From Streptomyces carminius (lineage in GTDB: Bacteria; Actinomycetota; Actinomycetes; Streptomycetales; Streptomycetaceae), in the NCBI RefSeq assembly GCF_002794255.1, contig NZ_PGGW01000018.1:2501-66370 (forward strand): 63,870 nucleotides of DNA. Reading direction: 5' to 3'. The position numbers and the translations under genes are program-made. The notes beneath the pieces are model-generated. The model had not been told where the DNA came from, searched no databases, and was given only the letters and a program-made list of their open reading frames with translations. The first letter of the stretch is position 1, and every line of letters starts with the position of its first letter. Below are positions 7,494 to 16,429 of this stretch, piece by piece.

Positions 7494-9749
7494 TCACAGG
7501 CTCGGACGCTGCGGCACCCCGCCGGCCACCGCCCGCTGACGCGGCGCGGCGGTGCCCGTCCAGCAGCTCCCCCGGCGGGCCAGCAGCCGCCGCAGCCAGA
7601 CCTCGGTGGAGACCAGTTCCGCCAGCCCGTCCAGCGGCAGCGGCTCGCCCTCGGCGGCCGCCCGCAGTGCCCGGCGGACGACCCGGGCCTCCACCAGTCC
7701 GGCGTCGGCGAGCAGCGGGGCGTCGAAGAGGTCGATGAGCTCACCGACCCGGCTCCGCAGCCCGGTCCGTGCCGCCGCCGTGTCCGTGACCTGGGAGGGA
7801 ACGCCCCAGCCGGGCGGCAGTTCGCGGATGCCCGCCCCGGTCAGGACGGCGCGCAGCACCGAGGCCCGCGCCCCCGGCTGGACGCGCAGGGCCTCGGGCA
7901 GGGCCCGGCAGGCGCGTACGACCTGGTTGTCCAGGAAGGGCGCGTGCAGCCGCTGGCTGCGCACCTCGGCGGCCTGCTCCAGCAGGCGGTGGTCGGCGGC
8001 CAGCCGGCCCAGTGCGGCGCGCGCCCGCCGCTCCCCCGGCCGGGTGCCGGTCTCGTCGGGCACCGGGCGGAGCGCGGCCTGCTCCAGCCGAATCGATACT
8101 TCCGCCAGCACCTCACCCGTCAGCCAGCGCGCGGCCGGTCCCGGCCGGCACCAGGCGAGGGCGGCCAGCGAGGCGTCGAGCGCTCCGTACGCGCCGGCCC
8201 CGTTACCGGTCCCGCCACCCGCGCTCGCGCCCGCGCCCGCACCGGCGCCCGCGCCGTCCGGTCCGGCGCCGTACGCCCCGACCACGGCCGGTTCGTGCTC
8301 GCGCAGCCGCCGCGCGGCGTCCAGCATCCCGTCCCGGTACGGGGTGCGGGCCAGCCGCCGCGCCGCCCGGTAGACGGTGAGCGGCACGAGCACCGACCGT
8401 CCGGGCGGGCCCTCCGCCCTGGCCAGCGCCGTGACGGGCCGCAGCAGGTGGCGGCGGCGCCGGTCCAGCAGCAGGTCGGCCAGCCGGGCCGGGTGCCCGT
8501 CGAGCACCTGCCGGGCGCCGTAGCCGCCGAGCTGGTCGGCGCTGCCCGCGGCCAGCCGCCGCCGGTGCCGTTCGGCGGTGATCAGCGAGGGGCCCGGTTC
8601 GTCGGTGAGCGGCCCGTCGACGAGCGGGCCGCCGTCCGGTCCGGCGTACGGCAGGGCCTCCTCGCCGAGCGCCACGACGACATGGTGCAGCCGCGGGTTC
8701 TCGGCGATGCTGCGGGCCCGCTCCAGTTCGGCCGCGCGGCCCGCGGGCAGCCCCTGGGTGCCGGGCGCGCCGAGGGTGTCGAGGGGGTCGAGGGCGCCGA
8801 GGGTGAGGTCGTTGAAGGTGACGGCGAGCAGCCGTTCGCCGGCCGCCGTCCCCGCCGTGCCGAAGACGGTGCCCGGCATGCCCGGCAGTCCGGCGGCCAG
8901 CAGCGCGAGTGTCGCGGAGGCGCTGCCGCCGGACAGGTCGGCGCCGATGCCGGGCGCGGGGCCGCGCGGCGGGCGGCCCGCGCGGCGCTGGGCGGGGCCC
9001 ATGCCGGGGACCGGGCCGGGGTCGAGGTCGTCGAGGTCGGGCACGGGGGCGTGGCGCGGGGCGGCCAGCCGTACCCGTACCGCCTCCACCAGGGCGTCGC
9101 GGATGCCCGCGATCGCGTCGTCGGCGTCGACCGGGGTGGCGGCGACGACGGTGGGGACGGCGGGTTCGTAGCCGACGGTCTCCCGGCTGCTGCCGTCGCG
9201 CAGGATCAGGGCGTGGCCGGGCGGTACGCGCCGCACCCCGGCGTACGGGGTGCCGTCGCCCAGTGCCTCGGGCACGTCGGGGCAGGCCAGCAGGGCGGCG
9301 AGGTGTCCGACGTCGAGCTGGGCCTCGATCAGGTCGGCCAGCGGCAGGGCCGCGGTGGCGTAGGCGGTGCCGCCCGCCCACGGGGTGTGGAAGACGGGCC
9401 GGGCGCCGGCGAGGTCGGTGGTGACGGTGATACGGCGGCCGATGCGCACCACGGCGGTGTAGCTGCCGGGCCAGGCGGTCAGATGGCGCAGGGCGCCGCC
9501 GCGGGCGGCGAACAGCCCGACGCGCAGCTGTTCGTCGGAGGCGCCGCAACAGCCCAGTACCGCGAGCCGGTTGCCGCCGTCGACCTCGACGACGCGCACC
9601 TCGTCGGGGCGCCAGTCACCGACCGCCCACAGCGGGTCGGGGCCGTCCCACAGCTGCTGCGCGCCGACCGGCCGGATCTCCCGCCCGGGCCGCGGCACGG
9701 TGCCCGAGCCGCGCGCGTTGTCCGCGGCCCATCCCACCAACCACCGCAT
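7494..9749 (-). CDS. Asparagine synthase-related protein (AsnB/lasso-cyclase-like)
   Basis: A 751-residue homologue of class B asparagine synthetases and lasso-peptide cyclases. The N-terminal half is a degenerate glutaminase-like fold starting MRWLVGWA, without the N-terminal catalytic Cys needed for glutamine hydrolysis. The ATP-pyrophosphatase half begins near residue 268 with ADLSGGSASATLALLA; the canonical PP-loop SGGxDS Asp is replaced (SGGSASA). The C-terminal region has RLHAPFLDNQVVRACRALP, typical of this Streptomyces family. ATG 9749 has a GGAGGCGGGG ribosome site directly upstream. No lasso precursor, RRE or leader peptidase is visible beside it, so a lasso pathway is not supported. 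Its acceptor substrate is unknown. Confidence 0.82.
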   Translation of the reverse strand: MRWLVGWAADNARGSGTVPRPGREIRPVGAQQLWDGPDPLWAVGDWRPDEVRVVEVDGGNRLAVLGCCGASDEQLRVGLFAARGGALRHLTAWPGSYTAVVRIGRRITVTTDLAGARPVFHTPWAGGTAYATAALPLADLIEAQLDVGHLAALLACPDVPEALGDGTPYAGVRRVPPGHALILRDGSSRETVGYEPAVPTVVAATPVDADDAIAGIRDALVEAVRVRLAAPRHAPVPDLDDLDPGPVPGMGPAQRRAGRPPRGPAPGIGADLSGGSASATLALLAAGLPGMPGTVFGTAGTAAGERLLAVTFNDLTLGALDPLDTLGAPGTQGLPAGRAAELERARSIAENPRLHHVVVALGEEALPYAGPDGGPLVDGPLTDEPGPSLITAERHRRRLAAGSADQLGGYGARQVLDGHPARLADLLLDRRRRHLLRPVTALARAEGPPGRSVLVPLTVYRAARRLARTPYRDGMLDAARRLREHEPAVVGAYGAGPDGAGAGAGAGASAGGGTGNGAGAYGALDASLAALAWCRPGPAARWLTGEVLAEVSIRLEQAALRPVPDETGTRPGERRARAALGRLAADHRLLEQAAEVRSQRLHAPFLDNQVVRACRALPEALRVQPGARASVLRAVLTGAGIRELPPGWGVPSQVTDTAAARTGLRSRVGELIDLFDAPLLADAGLVEARVVRRALRAAAEGEPLPLDGLAELVSTEVWLRRLLARRGSCWTGTAAPRQRAVAGGVPQRPSL

Positions 9750-9968
9750 CCCCGCCTCCGCATGGGCCCAGAGCCGCCGGCGGCCGGCCGGCCGCCGGCT
9801 GTCAACTGCCGTCGCTGCGGACCATGCTGCCACGGGATGGGCGCGCGGGAGACGTACCGGTGCGCGGACGCGCGGATGTCGGGCGTCGGTCGTCGACGCC
9901 CTTACCGGTTGCCGAACGGTCGCATCGCAAACAGCGTCATTCGGCCAAATATTTGCCGTGAAATATGC

Positions 9969-9986
9969 CGCACGAAATTTCGTGCG
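9969..9986. promoter_or_regulatory. 18-bp perfect palindrome, candidate operator
   Basis: CGCACGAAATTTCGTGCG is a perfect dyad in the AT-rich part of the divergent intergenic region, about 220 bases upstream of the AsnB-like gene and 420 upstream of the NsdA-like gene. It has the size and symmetry of a dimeric repressor site. The binding protein is unknown. Confidence 0.5.
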
Positions 9987-10353
9987 AACGTCCTCGGCAG
10001 TCCGGGAGGCATCGTCGCCTCCCGGACCGTACCGCCGCCCGCGGGGAATGGGGCGACGGCTTTCCCCCAGCCCACTGTGTCCAGTTCAGCGGGCCGACCC
10101 ACGCAGCACCCATGGAAGCGCTTCCCCTCCGCGCCGCACAGAGCGCACGGACCGGCGCACCGGCACACACCCGGAGCACACGCCGCACGTGCATGCCCGA
10201 CCGGGCCCGGACGCTCCCGAACCCGCCCCGCGGCGGCCCGGAAAGCGTTCGCACATTGCCGATCGCGTACTCCCGCACGGAGTCGAATCCCGCCATCCCC
10301 TCGGACGCCCCTTAACGGTAGGGATGCGGCGAACTACGCTGGGTTGACGGAAT

Positions 10354-10374
10354 GCCCCGTGCGCGGCACGGGGC
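10354..10374 (+). other. Hairpin, 9-bp perfect stem
   Basis: GCCCCGTGC and its complement separated by GCG, about 30 bases upstream of the NsdA-like start codon. It could be an mRNA hairpin affecting translation or an operator. No U-tract, so not an intrinsic terminator of the classic kind. Confidence 0.45.
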
Positions 10375-10404
10375 GGCCGTCGGCTGTGGGTCAGGGGTGC
10401 GCGC

Positions 10405-11904
10405 ATGTCCAGGGAGCCACGCGGTCCGAACGAGAAACTCGGCGCCGTTCTCGCCCTCGCGGGAATCAGCAACGCCGGACTCGCCCGCCGGGTCAACGAC
10501 CTCGGCGCACAGCGGGGGTTGAGCCTCCGGTACGACAAGACTTCGGTCGCCCGGTGGGTGTCCAAGGGCATGGTGCCCCAGGGCGCCGCGCCGCACCTCA
10601 TCGCCGCCGCGATCGGCAGCAAACTGGGACGTCCCGTTCCGCTGCACGAGATCGGGCTGGCGGACGCCGACCCGACCCCGGAGGTGGGCCTGGCCTTCCC
10701 GCGCGACGTGGGCGCGGCGGTGCGCTCGGCGACGGAGCTGTACCGGCTCGACCCGGCCGGCCGGCGGGGTGGCGGCGGCGGCGTCTGGCAGTCCCTGGCG
10801 GGCTCGTTCTCGGTGAACGCCTACGCCCTCCCCACCTCCCGCTGGCTGATAACCCCGGCCGACAGCTCGGTCGCGCGGGACGCGGCGGCCCTGGCGAAGG
10901 CCGCGGAGCGGGACCGGCGGCGGACCAGGTCCTCGTCGGATCCCCCGTGCCCGGGCTCCTCCCTCCCACCGCCCGCCCCGGCGCATCTGCGCGTCGGCCA
11001 CAGCGATGTGGCCAAACTGCGGGAGGCCGCCCAGGAGGCGCGCCGCTGGGACTCCAAGTACGGCGGCGGCGACTGGCGTTCGTCGATGGTGCCCGAGTGC
11101 CTGCGGGTGGACGCCACCCCGCTGCTGCTGGGCTCCTACAGCGACGAGGTGGGCCGCGCGCTGTTCGGCGCCACCGCCGAACTGACCCGGCTGGCCGGGT
11201 GGATGGCCTTCGACACCGGCCAGCAGGAGGCCGCGCAGCGCTACTACATCCAGGCGCTGCGGCTGGCCCGGGCGGCGGCCGACGTACCGCTGGGCGGCTA
11301 CGTCCTGGCGTCGATGTCGCTGCAGGCGACGTACCGCGGCTTCGCCGACGAGGGCGTGGACCTGGCGCAGGCCGCGCTGGAGCGCAACCGGGGCCTGGCC
11401 ACGGCCCGCACGATGAGCTTCTTCCACCTGGTCGAGGCCCGGGCCCACGCCAAGGCGGACGACGAGGCGGCCTGCGGTACGGCGCTGGCGGCGGCCGAGG
11501 GCTGGCTGGAGCGCTCCCGGGACGGCGATCCGGACCCGTCCTGGCTGGAGTTCTACTCCTACGACCGGCTCGCCGCCGACGCCGCCGAGTGCTACCGCGA
11601 CCTGAAGGCGCCGGGCCAGGTGCGCCGCTTCACCGCGCAGGCGCTGTCGCGGCCGACGGAGGAGTACGCCCGCTCGCACGGACTGCGGCTGGTGGTCTCG
11701 GCGGTCGCGGAGCTGGAGTCGGGCAATCTGGACGCGGCCTGTGCGGCGGGCACCCGGGCGGTGGAGGTCGCCGGGCGGATCTCCTCGGCACGGACGAACG
11801 AGTACGTGCGGGACCTGATGCACCGGCTGGAGCCGTACGGCCACGAGCCGCGGGTGGCGGAGCTGCGGGAGCGGGCGCGCCCGCTGCTGGCGGCGCAGGC
11901 GTGA
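10405..11904 (+). CDS. NsdA/NsdB-like TPR transcriptional regulator
   Basis: A 499-residue protein with an N-terminal helix-turn-helix-like region (about 8-75, [21 protein letters not shown] followed by a predicted DNA-contacting [11 protein letters not shown]) and a C-terminal tetratricopeptide-type helical repeat region (about 240-495; [29 protein letters not shown]). This architecture matches the NsdA/NsdB group of Streptomyces regulators, which repress differentiation and antibiotic production in S. coelicolor. Identity with a specific member is inference. A Pro/Ser-rich linker (about 170-190) is likely disordered. ATG 10405 has an AGGGG ribosome site at about 10395. It is divergent from the AsnB-like gene. 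Confidence 0.72.
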   Translation: MSREPRGPNEKLGAVLALAGISNAGLARRVNDLGAQRGLSLRYDKTSVARWVSKGMVPQGAAPHLIAAAIGSKLGRPVPLHEIGLADADPTPEVGLAFPRDVGAAVRSATELYRLDPAGRRGGGGGVWQSLAGSFSVNAYALPTSRWLITPADSSVARDAAALAKAAERDRRRTRSSSDPPCPGSSLPPPAPAHLRVGHSDVAKLREAAQEARRWDSKYGGGDWRSSMVPECLRVDATPLLLGSYSDEVGRALFGATAELTRLAGWMAFDTGQQEAAQRYYIQALRLARAAADVPLGGYVLASMSLQATYRGFADEGVDLAQAALERNRGLATARTMSFFHLVEARAHAKADDEAACGTALAAAEGWLERSRDGDPDPSWLEFYSYDRLAADAAECYRDLKAPGQVRRFTAQALSRPTEEYARSHGLRLVVSAVAELESGNLDAACAAGTRAVEVAGRISSARTNEYVRDLMHRLEPYGHEPRVAELRERARPLLAAQA

Positions 11905-12000
11905 CGGGTGCCGTGACGGGTGCCGTGGCGAGGACGGCTGCACCGGGCGGCTGCACCGGGCGGCGGGTGATCCGGGGCGTCCGGTGAGGGTTGCCTGTCA

Positions 12001-13308
12001 GTGCCACGGGCCATGATGGAAGACGTGTCCACTGTCTCCTCGGCGTTCACGGTCTCCCCCGGCTCCCCGGCGGCCCCCGCGCGGCGCGCCGCGTACGACT
12101 GCGACGTGCTGGTGGTCGGCGGCGGCATCGTCGGGCTGGCGGCGGCGTACGCGCTCACCCGGCTCCGGCCCGGCCTCAAGGTGGTGGTCCTGGAGAAGGA
12201 GCCCGGCCCGGCCCGGCACCAGACCGGCCGCAACAGCGGAGTGATCCACAGCGGCGTCTACTACCGGCCCGGCTCGCTCAAGGCGCGGTTCGCGGTGCGG
12301 GGCGCGGCGGAGACGGTGAAGTTCTGCGCCGAGCACGGCATCCCGCACCGGATCACGGGCAAGCTGATCGTCGCCACCGAGCGGGCGGAGCTGCCCCGGC
12401 TGCACGCCCTGGTGCAGCGCGGCCGGAAGAACGGCATCCCGGTGCGGGAGCTGGGCCCGGCCCAGATCATCGAGTACGAGCCGCATGTGCGCGGCCTGGC
12501 GGCGATCCACGTGGGCACCACCGGCGTCTGCGACTTCGGCGCGGTCGCCGCCGAGCTGGCCCGGCTGGTGTCGGCGGCCGGGGGCGAGGTGCGCTGCGGC
12601 GCCGAGGTGGCGGCCGTGGACCGCCGCCCGGGGCTCGGCGTGGCCGTCCGTACGGCGGCGGGCGCGGTGGTGCGGGCCCGGGCCATGGTGAACTGCGCGG
12701 GGCTGCACTGCGACCGCGTCGCCGCCCTGGCGGGCGACGTACCGCCGGTGCGGATCGTGCCGTTCCGGGGCGAGTACCACGAACTGGCCCCGGAGCGTGC
12801 CGGGCTGGTGCGGGGCCTGGTCTATCCGGTGCCGGATCCGGCGTTCCCGTTCCTGGGCGTGCATCTCACGCGCGGGGTGGACGGCTCGGTCCACCTCGGG
12901 CCCAACGCCGTGCCGGCCCTGGCCCGGGAGGGCTACGGCCGGGGCACCCTCCGCCCCCGCGAGCTGGCCGGGACGCTGGCCTGGCCTGGCACCTGGCGCG
13001 TCGCCCGCCGCCACTGGCGGTACGGCGCGGGCGAGTTGCGCCGCTCGCTGTCGAAGACGGCCTTCACCGAGGCGGTGCGGCGGCTGCTGCCGGAGGTGGA
13101 CGCGGCGGATCTGCGTCCGGCCCCGTCGGGCGTGCGGGCCCAGGCGGTCGGGCCGGACGGCGCGCTGGTGGACGACTTCCTGATCACCGGGGGTCCGCAC
13201 ACCGTCCATGTCCTCAACGCCCCGTCCCCGGCGGCGACGGCCGCCCTGCCGATCGGCCGCGAGGTGGCGCGCCGGGCCCTGGCGGAGCTGGACGCGGCGG
13301 TGCGCTGA
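12001..13308 (+). CDS. lhgO: L-2-hydroxyglutarate oxidase
   Basis: FAD-dependent oxidase/dehydrogenase converting L-2-hydroxyglutarate to 2-oxoglutarate. The 435 residues fit the DAO fold: dinucleotide-binding VVGGGIVGLAAAYALTR at about 38-54, the family motif TGRNSGVIHSGVYYRPGS at about 75-92, and the C-terminal GVRAQAVGPDGALVDDF near 375. Length is close to the family norm (about 400). The exact start is unclear: GTG 12001, ATG 12013/12016 and GTG 12025 are in frame and none has a clear ribosome site; the extra N-terminus is low-complexity. Stands alone between regulators. Confidence 0.88.
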   Translation: MPRAMMEDVSTVSSAFTVSPGSPAAPARRAAYDCDVLVVGGGIVGLAAAYALTRLRPGLKVVVLEKEPGPARHQTGRNSGVIHSGVYYRPGSLKARFAVRGAAETVKFCAEHGIPHRITGKLIVATERAELPRLHALVQRGRKNGIPVRELGPAQIIEYEPHVRGLAAIHVGTTGVCDFGAVAAELARLVSAAGGEVRCGAEVAAVDRRPGLGVAVRTAAGAVVRARAMVNCAGLHCDRVAALAGDVPPVRIVPFRGEYHELAPERAGLVRGLVYPVPDPAFPFLGVHLTRGVDGSVHLGPNAVPALAREGYGRGTLRPRELAGTLAWPGTWRVARRHWRYGAGELRRSLSKTAFTEAVRRLLPEVDAADLRPAPSGVRAQAVGPDGALVDDFLITGGPHTVHVLNAPSPAATAALPIGREVARRALAELDAAVR

Positions 13309-13568
13309 CCCGGCCCCCGGCCCCGGGCGGTTCCGCCCACGCCCGCGCTCCGGCCGCCGGTGCCGGGTCTCCCGGCCGCGGGTACCGCGCCGTCCCCCTT
13401 CCCCCGCGGAAACCCCCAGGTCAGTGTCTGCGGCTCCCCGGGATGCCCCGTCGGGGCGCCGCTGCTTGCCGGGACGGCGGGTGAGCTGCGAGCCTGGGGC
13501 CGCCGGCCGATCATGGCCGAGACAGCAGGACAGACCGGGGGCGGGATCGTGGAGGGGGCCTGACGTCC

Positions 13569-14690
13569 GTGCTGACCGAGACGGTGTTCCGGACCGAGGA
13601 CCTGGGGCGGGCGGAGCGGTTCGACGCCTGGCGGGAGTGCATGCGCCGCACCGTCGCGCCGATGGAGGTCACCAGCCACCGCCTCGCCGACTTCGCGGCC
13701 TCCCAGCGTCTGCTGCACCTCGGCCGGCTGTCCGTGTGGGCGAGCACCGTCCAGCCGTGCCGCTACCGGCGAGGCCCCCGGGACATACGGAGCTCCGACC
13801 CGGAGCTGTACCACCTCACCCTGGTCCTGCCCGGCAGCGGGACCCTGGCCACCGCGCAGGCGGGCAACAGCGACGCGAGCCACGGCCGTGACATCTACCT
13901 GATCGACACCTCGCGGCCGTGCGAGGTGTGGTCACCGCCCGGCGGCTCGCCGGTCGTGGGCATCGGCATGGAGATCCCCAAACCACTGGTACCGCTGTCG
14001 CCGCTCCTCCGCCCGCACGTCGACCGGCTGCTCGGGCGGCAGATCTCCGGGCGGCGCGGTTTCGGTCTGCTGCTCGCGCAGACCCTGGTCCAGCTCGTCG
14101 GCGGGGAGCCCGGCTACCGCCCCTCGGACGTCCCGCGCCTGAACGCCCTGCTGGCCGATCTGGTGGCCGGGATGCTGGCCCAGGAGTCCGAGACCACGGC
14201 CGGGCTTCCGGCCGGGACCCGCGACCGCACCCTGGTGCTCCGCGTCCGTGAGTACGTCCGGCAGAACCTGCGTGACCCCGGGCTGTCCCCGGTCACCGTC
14301 GCCGCCGCCCACCACCTCTCCACCCGCCAGCTCCACCGCCTCTTCGAGGCCGAGGAGGAGACGGTGGCGGGCCTGATCCGCGCCGGCCGCCTGGAGGCCG
14401 CCCGCCGGGCCCTCACCGACCCGGCCCGGCGGGCGGTCCCCGTCCATGCCGTCGCCGCCGACTGGGGCTTCACGTCCCCGGCTCACTTCAGCAGGGCCTT
14501 CCGTGCCGCCTACGGTGCCCCGCCGGGCGACTACCGGCGTCGGGCGTTCGCCCCGCGGCCGGACACCGGGAGGCGGGGCACGGCCCGCGGCGGGGCCCTG
14601 TCGCGGAAGGGGGACGAGCGCCTGCCCGGGCCGGGCCGCCGGGCCCGGCCCGGGCAGGCGTCGGCCGGAGGTCAGGCGCGGCCCGAGTAG
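13569..14690 (+). CDS. AraC family transcriptional regulator
   Basis: A 373-residue regulator with an AraC_binding_2-type N-terminal domain (about 10-190) and a C-terminal double helix-turn-helix (about 225-325; VAAAHHLSTRQLHRLFEAE and DWGFTSPAHFSRAFRAAYG). The GTG start at 13569 follows GGAGGG at about 13550. The last 40 or so residues, beyond the HTH, are low-complexity because the frame continues through a strong terminator hairpin and overlaps the 3' end of the convergent gene by 19 bases. The target genes are unknown; the convergent secreted protein is not an obvious target. Confidence 0.88.
   Translation: MLTETVFRTEDLGRAERFDAWRECMRRTVAPMEVTSHRLADFAASQRLLHLGRLSVWASTVQPCRYRRGPRDIRSSDPELYHLTLVLPGSGTLATAQAGNSDASHGRDIYLIDTSRPCEVWSPPGGSPVVGIGMEIPKPLVPLSPLLRPHVDRLLGRQISGRRGFGLLLAQTLVQLVGGEPGYRPSDVPRLNALLADLVAGMLAQESETTAGLPAGTRDRTLVLRVREYVRQNLRDPGLSPVTVAAAHHLSTRQLHRLFEAEEETVAGLIRAGRLEAARRALTDPARRAVPVHAVAADWGFTSPAHFSRAFRAAYGAPPGDYRRRAFAPRPDTGRRGTARGGALSRKGDERLPGPGRRARPGQASAGGQARPE
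14619..14660. terminator. Strong hairpin, probable bidirectional terminator
   Basis: Perfect 19-bp GC-only stem with a 4-base loop between the convergent AraC and secreted-protein genes. It lies inside the extreme 3' end of the AraC reading frame. No T-tract, as is usual for actinomycete terminators. Confidence 0.75.
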
Positions 14691-15187
14691 ACGGCCCGGA
14701 CCAGGTCCGTGCCGTTGCCGTCGTACAGCCTGACCACCACGCCCGCGCCCTCGGCGATGTTCAGGTCGACGGTGCGGATGTCGATCCTCTTCGCGGTGCC
14801 CGGAGCCTTGTAGGGCCCCTTGGTGATCTTGTTGCCGCCGGAGTAGTACTCCACGGTGGCGTAGAGGGCGTCCCCGTCGTTCTTCGTGTCGTAGATCCAG
14901 AGCTTCTCGCCCAGGGGGTGGAACTCGACCTTGCCCAGGATGTCGGAGGAGGAGTTCGGCGACGTCGCCAGGATCTTGACGCCCTTGCCGCCCGCGTCCT
15001 TCTGGAAGTAGGTCCCGTCGATCAGGTCCCCGTAGGTGCAGGGGCAGTTGTCCGTCGGGACCACGTTGACATACGCGGCCGGGTTGGGGTTGTACGCCTG
15101 GGCGGGGGCCGCGACGGTGGCGAGCAGCGCCCCGGCCGCGAGAGCCGTTCCGGTGGTGAGTGCCGCTGTCCTTCGCCGTATGCGCAT
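14672..15187 (-). CDS. Secreted hypothetical protein
   Basis: A 171-residue exported protein of unknown function. Residues 1-31 form a typical Sec signal peptide (basic MRIRRR, hydrophobic core, APAQA cleavage motif). The mature part of about 140 residues is beta-rich, with two cysteines close together (NCPCTYG near 47-50) that may form a disulphide. ATG 15187 has a GGAGAG ribosome site seven bases upstream. No recognised domain; the terminal GAGVVVRLYDGNGTDLVRAVYSG suggests a small beta-sandwich, but that is a guess. Confidence 0.8.
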   Translation of the reverse strand: MRIRRRTAALTTGTALAAGALLATVAAPAQAYNPNPAAYVNVVPTDNCPCTYGDLIDGTYFQKDAGGKGVKILATSPNSSSDILGKVEFHPLGEKLWIYDTKNDGDALYATVEYYSGGNKITKGPYKAPGTAKRIDIRTVDLNIAEGAGVVVRLYDGNGTDLVRAVYSGRA

Positions 15188-15531
15188 ACGTGTGCTCTCC
15201 GCGTTCTCGGTCGCCGGCGACGGCCGTCGTGCCGTGCCCCGCGACCGGCTTGGTCGGTCGTTGACAACGCCATGGTGGCTGGGCGGCGGACCGTGCGGCG
15301 CTCCGGTCGGGGCCCTCGGCGCGGATCGTCAATTCCCGGCGCCTTCCTGTCGCCGATCGGCAATGAAGGAGCCGGACGGCGCGGTCCGCGTGGTCCGCCG
15401 CCGGCCGACCGCTCCGCCGGTGGAACCCTCGTGGAAGCGCGGGCGAACCCGGCAACCGGCGCCCGGCTGTCCCCCGGGCAGGACGAAATGGGACACTGAC
15501 CCGCACACTCCCGACCCCAACGGAGACCGTC
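15188..15531. other. Divergent intergenic region before thyX-like gene
   Basis: 344 bases without a convincing gene between a minus-strand secreted protein and the plus-strand ThyX homologue. It must contain both promoters. A ribosome site (GGAG at 15522-15525) marks its right end. I see no distinctive operator or repeat. Confidence 0.4.
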
Positions 15532-16317
15532 TTGCGCCCCGTCGAACCCGAGATCCGCCTGATCGCCCGCCCCAGCCTCGACTACGGCGAGGTCGCGGCC
15601 TACCTGGCCGAGGTCGGCGGCGAGAGCTGGCTGGAGCGCCTGGACCGCGGCGACCTGGACGACGCGCAGAACCTCGCCGAGTTCGCCGGCCGCATCTGCT
15701 ACCGCTCCTGGGAGCCGGGCCTGAACCCGAACGTCACCCGCATCCGCACCGAGCAGGACAAGTACCTGTCCAACATCCTGGCCTCCGCGCACGGCTCGGT
15801 GCTGGAGCACCTCAGCTTCTCCTTCGTGCTGCACAACGTGAGCCGGGTGGCCACCCACGAGCTCGTGCGGCACCGCGCCGGTACGGCCGTCTCGCAGGAG
15901 TCGCTGCGCTTCGTCCGCCTGGACGACCTGCCCTTCTGGTTCCCGGAGTGGGCCCGCCAGGACGAGGAGCTGATGGAGCGCGCCACCGACCTGCTGGGCC
16001 GGATGGAGGAGTTCCAGGGCTGGATGGCCGGGCACTTCGGACTGGACGAGGAGGGCGTGAAGTTCTCCGAGAAGAAGGCGAAGACCTCCTTCATGCGCCG
16101 CTTCGCCCCCGAGGGCGTGGCGACGGGCCTGGTGTGGACGGCGAACGTCCGCACCCTGCGGCACGTCATCGAGAACCGCACCGCGCCGGGCGCCGAGGAG
16201 GAGATCCGGCTGGTCTTCGCCAAGGTGGGCGAGCTGATGCGGCGCGAGGCCCCGGCGCTGTTCGGGGACTACACGGTCACCGACGGCGCCTGGGTGCCGG
16301 GCTGGCGCAAGGTCTGA
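15532..16317 (+). CDS. FAD-dependent thymidylate synthase-like protein (ThyX family)
   Basis: Homologue of ThyX, which methylates dUMP using methylenetetrahydrofolate, FAD and NADPH. The 261 residues keep the family core: AHGSVLEHLSFSFVLHNVSR and the signature region RHRAGTAVSQESLRFV (about 115-130). In canonical ThyX the motif is RHRx7S; here eight residues separate RHR from the Ser after SQE, and many ThyX positions differ, so this belongs to a divergent subgroup whose substrate may not be dUMP. The TTG start is fixed by GGAG six bases upstream. It is followed by a strong terminator, so it is probably monocistronic. Confidence 0.8.
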   Translation: MRPVEPEIRLIARPSLDYGEVAAYLAEVGGESWLERLDRGDLDDAQNLAEFAGRICYRSWEPGLNPNVTRIRTEQDKYLSNILASAHGSVLEHLSFSFVLHNVSRVATHELVRHRAGTAVSQESLRFVRLDDLPFWFPEWARQDEELMERATDLLGRMEEFQGWMAGHFGLDEEGVKFSEKKAKTSFMRRFAPEGVATGLVWTANVRTLRHVIENRTAPGAEEEIRLVFAKVGELMRREAPALFGDYTVTDGAWVPGWRKV

Positions 16318-16347
16318 CCGTCCCCCGTCCCCCGTCGCCGTCCGCCG

Positions 16348-16379
16348 GGGCCCGGGTGGGGACAGCCCCACCCGGGCCC
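16348..16379. terminator. Hairpin terminator after the ThyX-like gene
   Basis: Perfect 14-bp stem with ACAG loop, 30 bases after the stop codon and ahead of the next gene. Confidence 0.75.
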
Positions 16380-16429
16380 TGGTGAAGGCCCTGTTCCGGA
16401 ATGCCGGATTCCGTCCGAGGATCACCCCC

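Larger units (their letters stand above)
9750..10404. other. 655-base divergent intergenic region
   Basis: No convincing gene. The middle (about 9905-9995) is clearly AT-richer than its surroundings and contains an 18-bp perfect palindrome. A 9-bp-stem hairpin (10354-10374) lies in the leader of the downstream regulator. Possible control region for both divergent genes. Short frames on both strands have no recognisable products. Confidence 0.5.

Noticed and set aside
7494..9749. Lasso-peptide biosynthetic cluster
   Set aside because: Only an AsnB-like gene is present; no precursor peptide, RRE/B1 or B2 protease is visible on either side.
7179..11987. 1602-codon plus-strand frame
   Set aside because: Antisense of the AsnB-like gene followed by an out-of-frame reading of the NsdA-like gene; no real domain.
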